Source: JAWAFD01 sp964467175 (lineage in GTDB: Archaea; Micrarchaeota; Micrarchaeia; Anstonellales; J096). Taken from it: a stretch of 25,665 nt of DNA. The stretch is taken from contig CAYXNY010000022.1 in the NCBI GenBank assembly GCA_964467175.1, positions 1 to 25,665 on the forward strand, given 5' to 3'. The notes below the pieces were generated by a model that searched no databases, was not told where the DNA came from, and was given only the letters and a program-made list of their open reading frames with translations. The translations under genes were made by a program, and so were the position numbers. Below are positions 1 to 8,349 of the stretch, one piece after another (the first letter of the stretch is position 1; each line of letters opens with the position of its first letter).

Positions 1-1
1 A

Positions 2-85
2 AAAATTTACAGGATAATAAAAAGGATGTTCGCGGAAAACAGGCGCAGGAGAGGAATACTTAAAAAAGAGATGGCGAAAAAATAA
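2..85 (+). CDS. C-terminal tail of an unidentified protein (partial)
   Basis: The second reading frame is open from the left edge to a TAA at 83-85 and gives 27 residues that are very rich in Lys and Arg (ends ILKKEMAKK). It stops 4 nt before the aIF5B start, so the two are probably cotranscribed. A basic tail next to infB would fit a ribosomal or RNA-binding protein, but too little is visible to name it. Frame 1 is also open, to a TAA at 61-63, so the choice of frame is tentative; I prefer frame 2 for its AGG/ATA codons, which resemble the neighbours, and its close spacing to infB. Confidence 0.4.
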   Translation, partial: KIYRIIKRMFAENRRRRGILKKEMAKK

Positions 86-89
86 AGCC

Positions 90-1814
90 ATGCACGAGAT
101 ACGCTCGCCGATTGTCGCTGTTCTTGGCCATGTAGACCATGGAAAGACCAGCATACTTGACGCCATAAGAGAGTCCAGGGTCGCGAGCAAAGAAGCGGGC
201 GGGATAACGCAGATGATAAGCGCGAGCTATGTTTCCAAACAGGATATTGAAAACCTGAGCAGGGGGCTTGCTGAAAAATTGAAAGTAAAGCTTGTTGTTC
301 CAGGGCTTCTTTTCATAGACACGCCGGGGCATGAGGCGTTCACAAACCTGAGGGAGAGGGGAGGGAGCATAGCAGATATCGCAATATTGGTTATAGATGT
401 GAACGAAGGGTTCATGCCGCAGACGGCGGAGAGCATAAACATCCTCAAAAGATACAAAACTCCTTTTGTGATCGCGGCGAACAAAATAGATGCTTTAAGC
501 GGATGGAATAAACAAAACACGAAAAGTTTTCTTGAAAGCCTTGAAAAACAGCGGGAGGATGTGAAGGCAAAACTTGATGAAAAACTCTACTCGCTTGTCG
601 CAAAACTTGGAGAGTATGGGTTCAACAGCGAGAGGTTTGACAGAGTGAGCGATTTCTCAAAGGAGGTCGCAATAATCCCGGTTTCGGCAAAAACGCATGA
701 GGGGCTTGCAGAGCTTCTTCTGCTCGTTGCCGGCCTCAGCCAGAGGTATTTGGAGAAGGAGCTTTACATACACAAAGACGTTCCGGCAAAGGGAAGCATA
801 ATTGAAGTAAAGGAAGAAAAAGGGGCGGGAACGACGATAGACGCGATTATATATGACGGCGTTCTCAAAAGCGGCGATGAAATATATTTTCTAACAAACA
901 GCGGGGTGAAGAAAACCAAGGTGCGGGCGCTGTTCTCTCCGAAACCGGCTGAGAAGGTTGTTGCCGCGGCGGGAGTAAAGGTCATCGCGCCTGGGCTTGA
1001 GGGAGCGATACCCGGCTCTCCATTCGCCGTTGTTGGCGAATCCGTGGAGGAGGAGCTGAAAAAACAGTTCAAAAAGATAGTTTTCGAAAGTTCTGAACTT
1101 GGGGTGTATTTGAAGGCGGATTCGCTCGGAAGCGCGGAAGCGCTTATCTCCCTTCTCGCAGAGCGCGGCATACCGATTGCGAAGGTGAGTATAGGGAATG
1201 CCAGCAAGGAGGATGTTTTGTTTGCAAGAAGCATCGCCGAGAAGAACAGGTATCTCGGTGCAATTCTGGTGTTCAATACAAGAACTCCCCGGGAAGTGCT
1301 CAGGATCGCTGAAGACGAGCGGGTGAAGGTAATTGAGAACAATATTATTTACAGGCTTGTTGAGAATTACGAGGAGTGGGTAAAGGAGGAAAAGGAGAAG
1401 GAGAAAAAAGAGATGTTCGCAAAACTCAACTACCCGGCGAGGATGAGGTTTCTGCCGGGATGCTGCTTCAGGCTCTCAAAGCCCGCTGTTTTTGGGGTTG
1501 AGGTTTTGGATGGGAAGATAAAACCAGGAGCAAAAGTAATGGACAAAGAGGGGAATGTACTTGGGGAGATAAAAAGCGTCCAGGAGAAGAAGGAGACGTT
1601 GCCGGAGGCATGCCAAGGAATGCAGGTTGCTGTGAGCATAGATGAGGTTGTTCTGAATAAGGATATATGCGAAGGGGATATTCTCTATACCTATCTGACA
1701 AAAGAGGAGATAGATTTATGGGGGGAGAGAGGGGAGCTTTTGGCAGAGGACGCAAAATTCGCGCTTGAGGAGATAAAAAAAATAATTCTGAAAAAAAGAA
1801 TTGAAAAGAAATAG
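90..1814 (+). CDS. infB: Translation initiation factor aIF5B
   Basis: GTPase that promotes subunit joining and initiator tRNA placement at the end of translation initiation; cytoplasmic. The 574 residues match the usual archaeal aIF5B size and there is no intein. The N-terminal G domain shows G1 GHVDHGKT (13-20), G3 DTPGH (77-81), G4 NKID (131-134) and G5 SAK (199-201). After it come the beta-barrel domain II (about 225-330), domain III (about 340-435), a charged helix and domain IV. The ATG at 90 begins immediately before the conserved RSPIVAVLGH segment, so the start is safe. It follows an upstream reading frame by 4 nt. The stop codon is directly adjacent (0 bp) to the stop of the convergent lipoprotein gene. 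Confidence 0.97.
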   Translation: MHEIRSPIVAVLGHVDHGKTSILDAIRESRVASKEAGGITQMISASYVSKQDIENLSRGLAEKLKVKLVVPGLLFIDTPGHEAFTNLRERGGSIADIAILVIDVNEGFMPQTAESINILKRYKTPFVIAANKIDALSGWNKQNTKSFLESLEKQREDVKAKLDEKLYSLVAKLGEYGFNSERFDRVSDFSKEVAIIPVSAKTHEGLAELLLLVAGLSQRYLEKELYIHKDVPAKGSIIEVKEEKGAGTTIDAIIYDGVLKSGDEIYFLTNSGVKKTKVRALFSPKPAEKVVAAAGVKVIAPGLEGAIPGSPFAVVGESVEEELKKQFKKIVFESSELGVYLKADSLGSAEALISLLAERGIPIAKVSIGNASKEDVLFARSIAEKNRYLGAILVFNTRTPREVLRIAEDERVKVIENNIIYRLVENYEEWVKEEKEKEKKEMFAKLNYPARMRFLPGCCFRLSKPAVFGVEVLDGKIKPGAKVMDKEGNVLGEIKSVQEKKETLPEACQGMQVAVSIDEVVLNKDICEGDILYTYLTKEEIDLWGERGELLAEDAKFALEEIKKIILKKRIEKK

Positions 1815-2033
1815 TTATGGATTCCCCAGACCTTCAAAATTATCGGTTGCTGGGTCCAGTCCGGGATCATCTATCTTTAAGTCGGAATTGCTTATACCCA
1901 AATCGACTTTGGGTGTTTTTTGCTGACCAGTTTGTTCTGTTTGCCCTGCGCTGGTTTTCTCGCCTGCACTTGTTTCTACGCATCCTGCGAAAAGAAGGAG
2001 AAGTGCCAGCACAAAGACAGCAATACTCTTCAT
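1815..2033 (-). CDS. Small secreted lipoprotein
   Basis: 72 residues. The N-terminal hydrophobic stretch ends in a lipobox-like LLFAGC, so the mature protein probably starts at Cys18 and is lipid-anchored outside the membrane. The rest is a short, polar, Thr/Gln/Asp-rich tail without a recognisable domain, so it may be a spacer or a small surface decoration. Its start overlaps the stop of the upstream helical secreted protein by 4 bp (ATGA), so the two are translationally coupled and may act together. I do not recognise a family. Confidence 0.75.
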   Translation of the reverse strand: MKSIAVFVLALLLLFAGCVETSAGEKTSAGQTEQTGQQKTPKVDLGISNSDLKIDDPGLDPATDNFEGLGNP

Positions 2034-2959
2034 CCTTCCTCACCTTTATCTGCTCCTCCGCCCTGTATCTGGCTGACAAGCTCGCTTATCTTTTTTGTCG
2101 CATCAAGTACATACTCCCTAGCTTCCCTGTACTCCTCAAAGGTGTAGTACTCATCATCTCCAATACTGCTCGCTCTGTCCAGAATTTCCCTTATCTCTCC
2201 AACTTGTTCTTCGTACCCGTCCGTCCTTTCCTCGATTCTATCCAAAAGAAGGTTTAGCCTTTCGTAGTGGTACTTTGCCCAAAGGTAGAGATGGTGCTCC
2301 CAGTGCATCCTTCTCTCTTCTAGCAGTCTTTCAACATCCTTCTCCCTTTTGCTTATTTTCTCCATATCGCCCGTGTTCTCATCGGCTTTAACAAGAATCT
2401 TATCAAGCTCAGCCGTACCATACCCTCTTTCTTTCATGTTTTTCGCGGACTTCCTCCCGGCGTTTATCCAGTACCTGTTCATTTCAATCTCTGCGCTTAT
2501 CCTCTTTCTAGTCGCTTCAACATGGCACTCTGTAAATTCTTTATGCACAGAGTCAAAATCGTCCTTCATCTGCTGGATAAACGATGACCTGTCAGTTCCG
2601 TTGTAGTTTTTTATGGCTTCAACCCTTGCATCATGTATTGTTTGGACTGCTTCCCTGAAATAACCTTTTGTTTTTTTAACTGCTTCAAGAAAGGCATCGA
2701 GGTTATTTTCCTCTGCTGCCTGCTCAACCTCGTCCATGCTATATTCCAAAGCATCCTTAATCTCATCGTAACTTTCGCCTGTATACTCCTCAGAGTAGTC
2801 CAGCATGGTAGTTAGAAAATCAACCCTGCACTCAAGCTGGGATGCGTGCATTTGCATAACTGCTCCCCTAACATCCATTCCAAAGGTCTCGTTGCCGGCT
2901 GCGGAAGCCAAACCAAGCGCCGCAAACAGCACCAAACCAATAATAAACAATTTTTTCAT
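2030..2959 (-). CDS. Secreted, largely alpha-helical protein of unknown function
   Basis: 309 residues. A signal peptide is clear (MKKLFIIGLVLFAALGLASA, then AGNETF). The mature part is strongly charged and almost entirely helical, with long Glu/Lys/Arg/Asp stretches typical of coiled coil or helical bundles. There are two well separated Cys residues (in QLECRVD and TECHVEA) that could form a disulfide. It ends in a Gly/Glu-rich tail. An SD-like GGTGAG lies just upstream of the ATG at 2959, and TTTTTAAA about 35 bp upstream may be its TATA box. It heads a two-gene operon with the small lipoprotein. No family recognised; a structural or contact role at the cell surface is only an inference. 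Confidence 0.8.
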   Translation of the reverse strand: MKKLFIIGLVLFAALGLASAAGNETFGMDVRGAVMQMHASQLECRVDFLTTMLDYSEEYTGESYDEIKDALEYSMDEVEQAAEENNLDAFLEAVKKTKGYFREAVQTIHDARVEAIKNYNGTDRSSFIQQMKDDFDSVHKEFTECHVEATRKRISAEIEMNRYWINAGRKSAKNMKERGYGTAELDKILVKADENTGDMEKISKREKDVERLLEERRMHWEHHLYLWAKYHYERLNLLLDRIEERTDGYEEQVGEIREILDRASSIGDDEYYTFEEYREAREYVLDATKKISELVSQIQGGGADKGEEG

Positions 2960-3009
2960 TTTCTCACCGCTTTTTCTTGAAATGGGCTGTTTAAAAAGAA
3001 ACTTATTTG

Positions 3010-3030
3010 AAAGCTTTCGAAAGCTTTATG
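3010..3030. promoter_or_regulatory. Palindromic divergent promoter region upstream of tRNA-Leu
   Basis: A perfect 18-bp palindrome, AAAGCTTTCGAAAGCTTT (3010-3027), sits between the leftward secreted-protein gene and tRNA-Leu. On the plus strand GAAAGCTTTATG reads as BRE plus TATA box 27-32 bp upstream of the tRNA 5' end. The mirror copy faces the leftward gene. Spacing supports tRNA promoter function; the palindrome could also bind a dimeric regulator, which is inference. Confidence 0.5.
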
Positions 3031-3056
3031 AAAGGTTTGGATAAAAAAATTTTTGC

Positions 3057-3143
<87 letters not shown>

Positions 3144-3153
3144 GAGGGAGAGG

Positions 3154-3831
3154 ATGAAGAAATTCATTTTTTTATTTTTTGCGCTGTGCGTTGTTTCTGC
3201 CTACAACCTATATGGGGAGATATATTCAGCGAACAATTTTGAAAGTTTAGAGAACGTTGTGATCGAGATAAGCGGTACAAGCTCTGCAAAAATTGTTGCA
3301 AGCAACAACTATTCCATAGAACTGCCTGTAGGGAATTATACAATAGAGGCTTACTATTTAGAGAATGGAAAGTTAGTGCTTTATAGCAAAGATGAAGTGT
3401 ATATAAGCAGCGATAGCAAATACGACCTCATCCTTTTCCATCCAAGCGAGTTTGAAACGGTTATATACAGCGGCGAGGAGATAGACCTCTTCGATGTGCC
3501 GAAAAAAAAGATCGCTCCGGTACTTTGCTACATCGCGCTCATTATTCTTGGTGTGATCGTATTCTTAGCAGGCCACCTTTTGAGCAAAGGTGGGGGAGAG
3601 GAGGAAGAGGGAGAAGAAAAAAGGAAGGGGATGGATGAAGACGGAAAGGCTGTTTTAAGGATATTGAAAGAAAATGAAGGAAGGATGGAGCAGAAGGAAT
3701 TGAGAGAGGTTTTGAAGTGGACGGAGAGCAAAACGAGCCTTGTTGTTGGAGAGCTTGAGGCATTGGGATATGTTAAGAGGATAAAGAAAGGAAGAAAAAA
3801 CATAATAAAAATTTTGGGTGGAGCGGAGTGA
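3154..3831 (+). CDS. Membrane-anchored winged-helix transcriptional regulator
   Basis: 225 residues from the ATG at 3154; an in-frame TTG at 3142 lies 1 nt beyond the tRNA-Leu end and is less likely because the signal sequence (MKKFIFLFFALCVVSAYN) begins at the ATG. Order: signal peptide, about 100 residues of extracytoplasmic beta-rich domain (roughly 20-120, with a carboxypeptidase-regulatory-like look in VGNYTIEAYY), one transmembrane helix (about 122-145), an acidic/basic linker, then a C-terminal winged helix (about 160-222; EGRMEQKELREVLKWTESK, then wing KRIKKGRKNIIKI). This is the archaeal one-component arrangement of an outside sensor and inside DNA-binding domain. It overlaps the phosphodiesterase gene by 4 bp. 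The signal sensed is unknown. Confidence 0.85.
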   Translation: MKKFIFLFFALCVVSAYNLYGEIYSANNFESLENVVIEISGTSSAKIVASNNYSIELPVGNYTIEAYYLENGKLVLYSKDEVYISSDSKYDLILFHPSEFETVIYSGEEIDLFDVPKKKIAPVLCYIALIILGVIVFLAGHLLSKGGGEEEEGEEKRKGMDEDGKAVLRILKENEGRMEQKELREVLKWTESKTSLVVGELEALGYVKRIKKGRKNIIKILGGAE

Positions 3832-4340
3832 AGATTGTCTGCATAGGAGATTTACACATCCCGGAAAGAGCGAAGGATATACCTGTATGGATTAGGAAAA
3901 TCATCATAAAGGAAAGGCCGGACCTTATCCTCTGCACCGGCGACCTGACTTCAAGCACGCCTATGCAATTTCTCTCGCTTTTGGCTCCTGTGAAACGCGT
4001 GAAGGGGAATATGGATGATGCAGAGCTTCCGAAAAGAGAAACCGTTGAAGCAGGCGGAAAGAGAATAGGTTTGGTGCATGGAACAGAAGTTCATCCAAGA
4101 GGGGATGTTGAGCAACTTTTTTGGATTGCAAAGGAAATGGGCGTGGATGTCTTGGTGCATGGGCACACGCACAAATTGGATGCAGGAGAGTATAGGGGAA
4201 TTTTGTTTGTGAATCCGGGAAGCGCTACGGGTGCGTGGGGAGGAAGCAGCGAAGGAGGGCCTGAAACCTTTGTTATTTTGGAGATCGATGAGAAGGGGAA
4301 GGTAAAAATAAGAAAATTCAAAAATGGAAAGGAGTTTTGA
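3828..4340 (+). CDS. YfcE/MJ0936-like metallophosphoesterase
   Basis: 170 residues of the calcineurin-like fold, the single-domain YfcE/MJ0936/Vps29-type group that hydrolyses phosphodiesters with two metal ions. All motifs are visible: GDLH (D8, H10), GD (D39), GNMDD (N60), H83 in LVHGTE, and GHTH (H112, H114). Start is GTG at 3828, overlapping the regulator stop as GTGA, preceded by GGTGGAG as ribosome binding site. The coupled operon suggests a link to the membrane regulator, but the substrate cannot be told from sequence. Its stop abuts the stop of convergent acs with no gap. Confidence 0.9.
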   Translation: MKIVCIGDLHIPERAKDIPVWIRKIIIKERPDLILCTGDLTSSTPMQFLSLLAPVKRVKGNMDDAELPKRETVEAGGKRIGLVHGTEVHPRGDVEQLFWIAKEMGVDVLVHGHTHKLDAGEYRGILFVNPGSATGAWGGSSEGGPETFVILEIDEKGKVKIRKFKNGKEF

Positions 4341-6296
4341 TCATCGCGCACGCTCGAGCTGTTCGACAGCTTCCGGGTTCATGAGCGTGGAAAGGTCTCC
4401 GACCGGTTGGCCTGTGATTTTATTTCTTATTACCCGGCGCATGATTTTTCCGGAGCGAGTTTTTGGCAGGTCGTCTACAAAATAAATCTCATCCGGCTTG
4501 GCTATCTTTCCTATTTCTTTTGCAACGAACTCCTTAAGCTCGTTCCTTAGCTCTTCTGATTCCCGAAAGCCTTTTTTAAGTACCACAAAAGCGACTATGC
4601 TCTCGCCTTTTATCGGATGGGGCTTTCCTACAACGCCCGCCTCGACAACAGCAGGATGGCAAACAAGCGTTGATTCGAGCTCTGCGTTGCTCAGCCTGTG
4701 CCCTGCAACTTTTAGAACATCATCAGCCCTTCCCATAATCCAAAAATATCCGTCTTCATCCACCCTTGCAACATCGCCGGTAAGGTAGGTATTTGGGTAT
4801 TTTGACCAGTAGGTTTCCAGGTATTTTTCCGGGTTTTTGTAAAGACCTAATAGCATGGAGGGCCATGGTTTTAAGAGGACAAGGTTCCCGCCAACATTCG
4901 GTTTTGTTGGCTTTCCTCCCTCATCAAAGACAGCCGCAGAAAAACCTGGGAGGTTTTTTACAGCAGAACCCGGCTTAAGCTGTGTAATCGGGAGAGGGGA
5001 GATGCAGAACCCTCCTGTTTCTGTCTGCCACCATGTGTCCATTATCTGGCAGCGGCCATTGCCGATATGCTCATAATACCACATCCAAACCTCTGGATTT
5101 ATCGGCTCGCCAACAGTTCCAAGAAGGCGGAGGGAAGAAAGGTCGTGCTTCTTCACCCAGCTCTCGCCGAATTTCATGAACATTCTTATTGCAGTTGGAG
5201 AGGTGTAGAAAACAGTAACCTTCAACCTTTCCACTATGCTCCAAAACCTATCTGGTTCCGGATAGTCCGGAGAGCCCTCGTAAATGACAGAGGTTGCACC
5301 GAGCATAAGCGGCCCATAAACAACATAGCTATGGCCTGTCACCCATCCTATATCAGCCGTGCACCACCATATATCTTTTTCTTTTAAATCGAAAATCCAA
5401 TGTAATGTGAGTGCAACCGCAACGGCATACCCTCCATGTCTATGCATCACTCCTTTCGGTTTGCCTGTTGTTCCGGAAGTGTAAAGGATGTAGAGGAGGT
5501 CATTTGCATCCATTTTTTCTGTTTTGCACTTTTCGCTTTCCTTTTCAACAAGCTCATGCCACCAAAAATCTCTTCCCTCTTTCCACGGAATTTCAAGCCC
5601 TGCGCGCTTGCACACTATAACCTTCTCAACAGAAGGTGTTTCTTTCAGCGTCTCATCCGCCTGATGCTTTAGAGGAACAATCTTTCCCCTTCTCCAAAAA
5701 CCATCGCATGTAATCAAAACCTTTGCCTCGCAGTCGTTAATCCTGTCGCGGAGGGCGCCTGAGCTGAAGCCCGAGAAAACTACAGAGTGAACCGCGCCGA
5801 TTTTTGCGCATGCGAGCATCGCAATAGGAAGCTCAAGAATCATTGGGAGGTAGATGGAAACCCTGTCTCCTTTTTTTACTCCTAATTTTTTTAGCGCATT
5901 CGCAAGCTTATTTACTTCTTTGTACAGCTCTTTATAGGTTATTTTCCGAATGTCTCCCGGTTCTCCTTCAAATATATACGCAACCTTATTCGGCCTTAGC
6001 TTAACCTGCTTATCCAGCGCATCATGGACAATGTTGTATTTTGCACCTACAAACCATTTTGAATACGGCGGGTTCCATTCAAGAACTTTTTTTGGCTTTT
6101 CGTACCATTCAACATACTCCTTCGCGACCTCGCCCCAGAACCATTCTATATCCTGGCTTTTCTCCAGCAATTCTTCGTAGGTTTTTATTCCGTGCTTTTC
6201 CATCCATTTTTTTACGTTGCTCTCGCGGACAAGTTCTTCGGGCGGGTCGAAAAGCCTTTTTTCCTTCAAAAGAGCTTCTATTTCTTTTTCTGCCAT
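4341..6296 (-). CDS. acs: Acetyl-CoA synthetase, AMP-forming
   Basis: Activates acetate to acetyl-CoA via acetyl-AMP, in the cytoplasm. 651 residues from the ATG at 6296, the normal length. Visible hallmarks: N-terminal ACS helix region, WNPPYSKWFVGAKYNIVHDALD, the P-loop-like YTSGTTGKPKG (near 270), IGWVTGHSYVVYGPL, the acetate pocket DTWWQTETGG, hinge GDVARVDEDGYFWIMGRADD, and C-terminal PKTRSGKIMRR with the lysine that is reversibly acetylated in homologues. A GTG at 6303-6305 is in frame, but it is part of the SD GGTGAGGGGG, so the ATG is preferred. Many archaea instead use the ADP-forming enzyme, so this gene says the cell can assimilate or scavenge acetate with ATP-to-AMP cost. Confidence 0.97.
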   Translation of the reverse strand: MAEKEIEALLKEKRLFDPPEELVRESNVKKWMEKHGIKTYEELLEKSQDIEWFWGEVAKEYVEWYEKPKKVLEWNPPYSKWFVGAKYNIVHDALDKQVKLRPNKVAYIFEGEPGDIRKITYKELYKEVNKLANALKKLGVKKGDRVSIYLPMILELPIAMLACAKIGAVHSVVFSGFSSGALRDRINDCEAKVLITCDGFWRRGKIVPLKHQADETLKETPSVEKVIVCKRAGLEIPWKEGRDFWWHELVEKESEKCKTEKMDANDLLYILYTSGTTGKPKGVMHRHGGYAVAVALTLHWIFDLKEKDIWWCTADIGWVTGHSYVVYGPLMLGATSVIYEGSPDYPEPDRFWSIVERLKVTVFYTSPTAIRMFMKFGESWVKKHDLSSLRLLGTVGEPINPEVWMWYYEHIGNGRCQIMDTWWQTETGGFCISPLPITQLKPGSAVKNLPGFSAAVFDEGGKPTKPNVGGNLVLLKPWPSMLLGLYKNPEKYLETYWSKYPNTYLTGDVARVDEDGYFWIMGRADDVLKVAGHRLSNAELESTLVCHPAVVEAGVVGKPHPIKGESIVAFVVLKKGFRESEELRNELKEFVAKEIGKIAKPDEIYFVDDLPKTRSGKIMRRVIRNKITGQPVGDLSTLMNPEAVEQLERAR

Positions 6297-6343
6297 CCCC
6301 CTCACCGCTTATATATTGCTCATAAAAAATAAAAACCCAAAGG

Positions 6344-6352
6344 TTTAAAAAA
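6344..6352 (+). promoter_or_regulatory. TATA box for the 130-residue protein gene
   Basis: TTTAAAAAA centred about 27 bp before the ATG at 6375, with AAAGG just upstream as possible BRE. The spacing implies a leaderless transcript starting at or near the ATG. Confidence 0.5.
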
Positions 6353-6374
6353 CTAACAATCCATAAATTATAAC

Positions 6375-6767
6375 ATGAAGAAAATTATAATCCCCTTAGT
6401 AATTGGTGCGCAGATCAGTGCGGCAACACCGCAACCAGCCTCTGCGAATGAATTTAAATCCGATTCTGTTGCGAGGAGGATGCTTATAGAAGATGCGGTT
6501 GATGGAAGACTTGGGATAGGAACGGTTGAGAAGGCTTATCCTTATGCAAAAAATGGGGGAGACTTGGAAAGAGCGATGTGGCTTGCCCTAATGAAAGACC
6601 CAACCCTTCTTGAGTATTACATGGGGCAGGGAATGGGGAAGAAAGTAAACGTTGTATATCCAAAAGGCGTGCTGGGAACTGCGATGGATATAGCGACAGC
6701 CATTATGTTTTTCGGCGTGATAGGTTTTTATAGTTGGATAGACTATAACAGCCGAATAACCAAATAA
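6375..6767 (+). CDS. Small secreted/membrane protein of unknown function
   Basis: 130 residues. N-terminal signal-like segment MKKIIIPLVIGAQISA followed by an A-S-A-N-E site that would suit signal peptidase I (around 24-26), a helical middle (residues about 30-90), then one transmembrane helix close to the C-terminus (about 100-122, GTAMDIATAIMFFGVIGFYSW) and a short polar end. This predicts a single-pass protein with most of its mass outside. I recognise no family. It lies 28 bp upstream of the beta-CASP nuclease gene and may be cotranscribed with it. Confidence 0.7.
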   Translation: MKKIIIPLVIGAQISAATPQPASANEFKSDSVARRMLIEDAVDGRLGIGTVEKAYPYAKNGGDLERAMWLALMKDPTLLEYYMGQGMGKKVNVVYPKGVLGTAMDIATAIMFFGVIGFYSWIDYNSRITK

Positions 6768-6795
6768 TTATAAAGAGTAATGAGAAATAGAAAGC

Positions 6796-8049
6796 ATGAA
6801 ATTATATTCTTTAGGGGCTGCAGGAGAAGTCGGGAGAAGTGCATTTTTTCTTGAAGGCGAAACAACAAATCTCCTTTTTGACTACGGCATGAAAGTCTTC
6901 ACAAAGGAGGAAAGGCCGGCCTACCCGGCGCCGCTGCCGAGAATGCCGGATGGGGTTTTCATAAGCCATGCACACCTAGACCACTCCGGCTATCTGCCGA
7001 ATTTGTTTGATGAGGAGAAGGTGAGATGGTATGCGACGCCTCCTACGGTAGATATCGCGGAGATTTTGTGGAACGACAGCGTGAAGCTTGCGAAATTAAA
7101 GGGACATGATTTTCCGTATAAAAAAAGCTCTATTGAAAAGGCAAAAAACCATTGGATACCGGCAATACATGGGCAGATAATAAGAGTGGGCGAATTCTCG
7201 GTAAAAATAATTGATGCCGGCCATCTCGCGGGCGCGATGATGGTGCGGGTGGAAGGAAAGGGAAAAAGCGTTGTTTATACCGGCGATTTTAAGATAGAGG
7301 AGACAGAGCTCCACAAAGGCGCGAAGATGCCGGAAAGAACCGATGTTTTGGTGATTGAGTCTACCTACTACAACAGAAGCCACCCGGAGAGAAAGGAGAC
7401 GGAAAAACAGCTCATGCAGGAGGTATGGGAAACGATTCAAAACGGCGGAAACGTGCTCCTTCCGGCGTTCGCTGTTGGAAGAACGCAGGAGATGGTGAGG
7501 GTGATAAGGAAGTACGAAAAGGAAATTCCGGTTTATGTGGACGGGATGGGAACGGCCGTGAATAAGGTTTATTTGAAATACCCCGGCTACATAAAAGATT
7601 TTCCTGGTTTTGAAAAGGCGATTGAAAGCGTGAATATGGTTACGAGCGCGAGGGAAAGGGCGAAGGTTACGAGGAGGCCTTCAATAATTATTGCAACCGC
7701 AGGAATGCTTGAAGGAGGCCCTGCCCTTGGCTACCTTAAAAGCCTTCTGCCTAACTCTAAAATAATATTCACCGGGTATAGTGTTGAGGGAACAAACGGC
7801 TGGAGGCTTCTCAATCATGGAAAAATAAAGATGGACGAATATGAGTTGGATGTAGGCCTGCCTGCGGAATATCTGGATTTTTCCGCGCATGCTGGAAGGG
7901 AGGACCTTTACAAAATGATAAGGGGAGTGAACCCAGAACTTGTTGTGTGCGTGCATGGGGACGAACCGGATAAGTTTGCAAAAGAAATAGAAGAAAAAGA
8001 GGGAATAAAGGCTGTTGCGCCAAAATTCGGCGAAGTGCTTAGTTTGTAA
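6796..8049 (+). CDS. Beta-CASP metallo-beta-lactamase ribonuclease (aCPSF2-like)
   Basis: RNA-processing nuclease of the CPSF73/RNase J superfamily, cytoplasmic, zinc-dependent. 417 residues, the size of KH-less aCPSF2-type proteins; the KH domains of aCPSF1 are absent. Visible: HAHLDH (58-63), DAGHLAG, YTGDFK, the beta-CASP segment beginning VIESTYYNRSHPER, LLPAFAVGRTQE (motif A region), ATAGMLEGGP, SAHAGREDL (motif B His) and CVHGD (motif C). The N-terminus MKLYSLGAAGEVGRS is typical, so the ATG at 6796 is right. Whether it is 5'-3' exonucleolytic or endonucleolytic cannot be decided here. The last 11 bp overlap the convergent TRAM gene. Confidence 0.93.
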   Translation: MKLYSLGAAGEVGRSAFFLEGETTNLLFDYGMKVFTKEERPAYPAPLPRMPDGVFISHAHLDHSGYLPNLFDEEKVRWYATPPTVDIAEILWNDSVKLAKLKGHDFPYKKSSIEKAKNHWIPAIHGQIIRVGEFSVKIIDAGHLAGAMMVRVEGKGKSVVYTGDFKIEETELHKGAKMPERTDVLVIESTYYNRSHPERKETEKQLMQEVWETIQNGGNVLLPAFAVGRTQEMVRVIRKYEKEIPVYVDGMGTAVNKVYLKYPGYIKDFPGFEKAIESVNMVTSARERAKVTRRPSIIIATAGMLEGGPALGYLKSLLPNSKIIFTGYSVEGTNGWRLLNHGKIKMDEYELDVGLPAEYLDFSAHAGREDLYKMIRGVNPELVVCVHGDEPDKFAKEIEEKEGIKAVAPKFGEVLSL

Positions 8050-8269
8050 CCTGCGCCCAGGCGACGGTCAGCCCTACCCGGGTTATTTTCACGCGATATT
8101 CTTTTCCAACTTCGCTTCCTCCTTCAACTATGATTACAAACCCTTCCTTTGTTTTCGCTATTCCGTCTCCATCCTTCTTTCCCTTGCTCACGATCGTTAC
8201 AGTCAGCTCATCGCCCTCGTTTACTGGCTTCGGCAGAAGAGAGCCTGTTTTTTTATTCTCGTCCATCAT
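8039..8269 (-). CDS. Small TRAM-domain RNA-binding protein
   Basis: 76 residues from the ATG at 8269 (a second ATG follows directly at 8266). GGAG lies just upstream as SD. A longer reading frame extends to 8386 but would run through the tRNA-Gly gene, so it is rejected. The body is one TRAM beta-barrel: P-V-N-E-G-D-E-L-T-V-T-I, GDGIAKTKEGFVIIVEGG, GKEYRVKITRV and A-W-A-Q at the end. Archaeal stand-alone TRAM proteins bind RNA and have been described as RNA chaperones. The gene overlaps convergent aCPSF2 by 11 bp; both act on RNA. Confidence 0.9.
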   Translation of the reverse strand: MMDENKKTGSLLPKPVNEGDELTVTIVSKGKKDGDGIAKTKEGFVIIVEGGSEVGKEYRVKITRVGLTVAWAQVTN

Positions 8270-8306
8270 TTCACGCTCCTTTTGGCTTGGGTTTTGAGGT
8301 TTAAAG

Positions 8307-8316
8307 TTTTTATATG
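8307..8316 (+). promoter_or_regulatory. TATA box for tRNA-Gly
   Basis: TTTTTATATG, preceded by TTTAAAG, lies 34-43 bp upstream of the mature tRNA-Gly 5' end, which would give a short 5' leader of several nucleotides removed by RNase P. The same 80-bp region must also drive the divergent TRAM gene. Confidence 0.5.
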
Positions 8317-8349
8317 TTTTGGAGGGAATATTAGAACTATTAGAGCCAA

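Noticed and set aside
764..1342. Long antisense reading frame inside infB (192 codons)
   Set aside because: It mirrors infB codons, has Ser/Phe-rich low-complexity content and no start context; the sense frame is a clear aIF5B.
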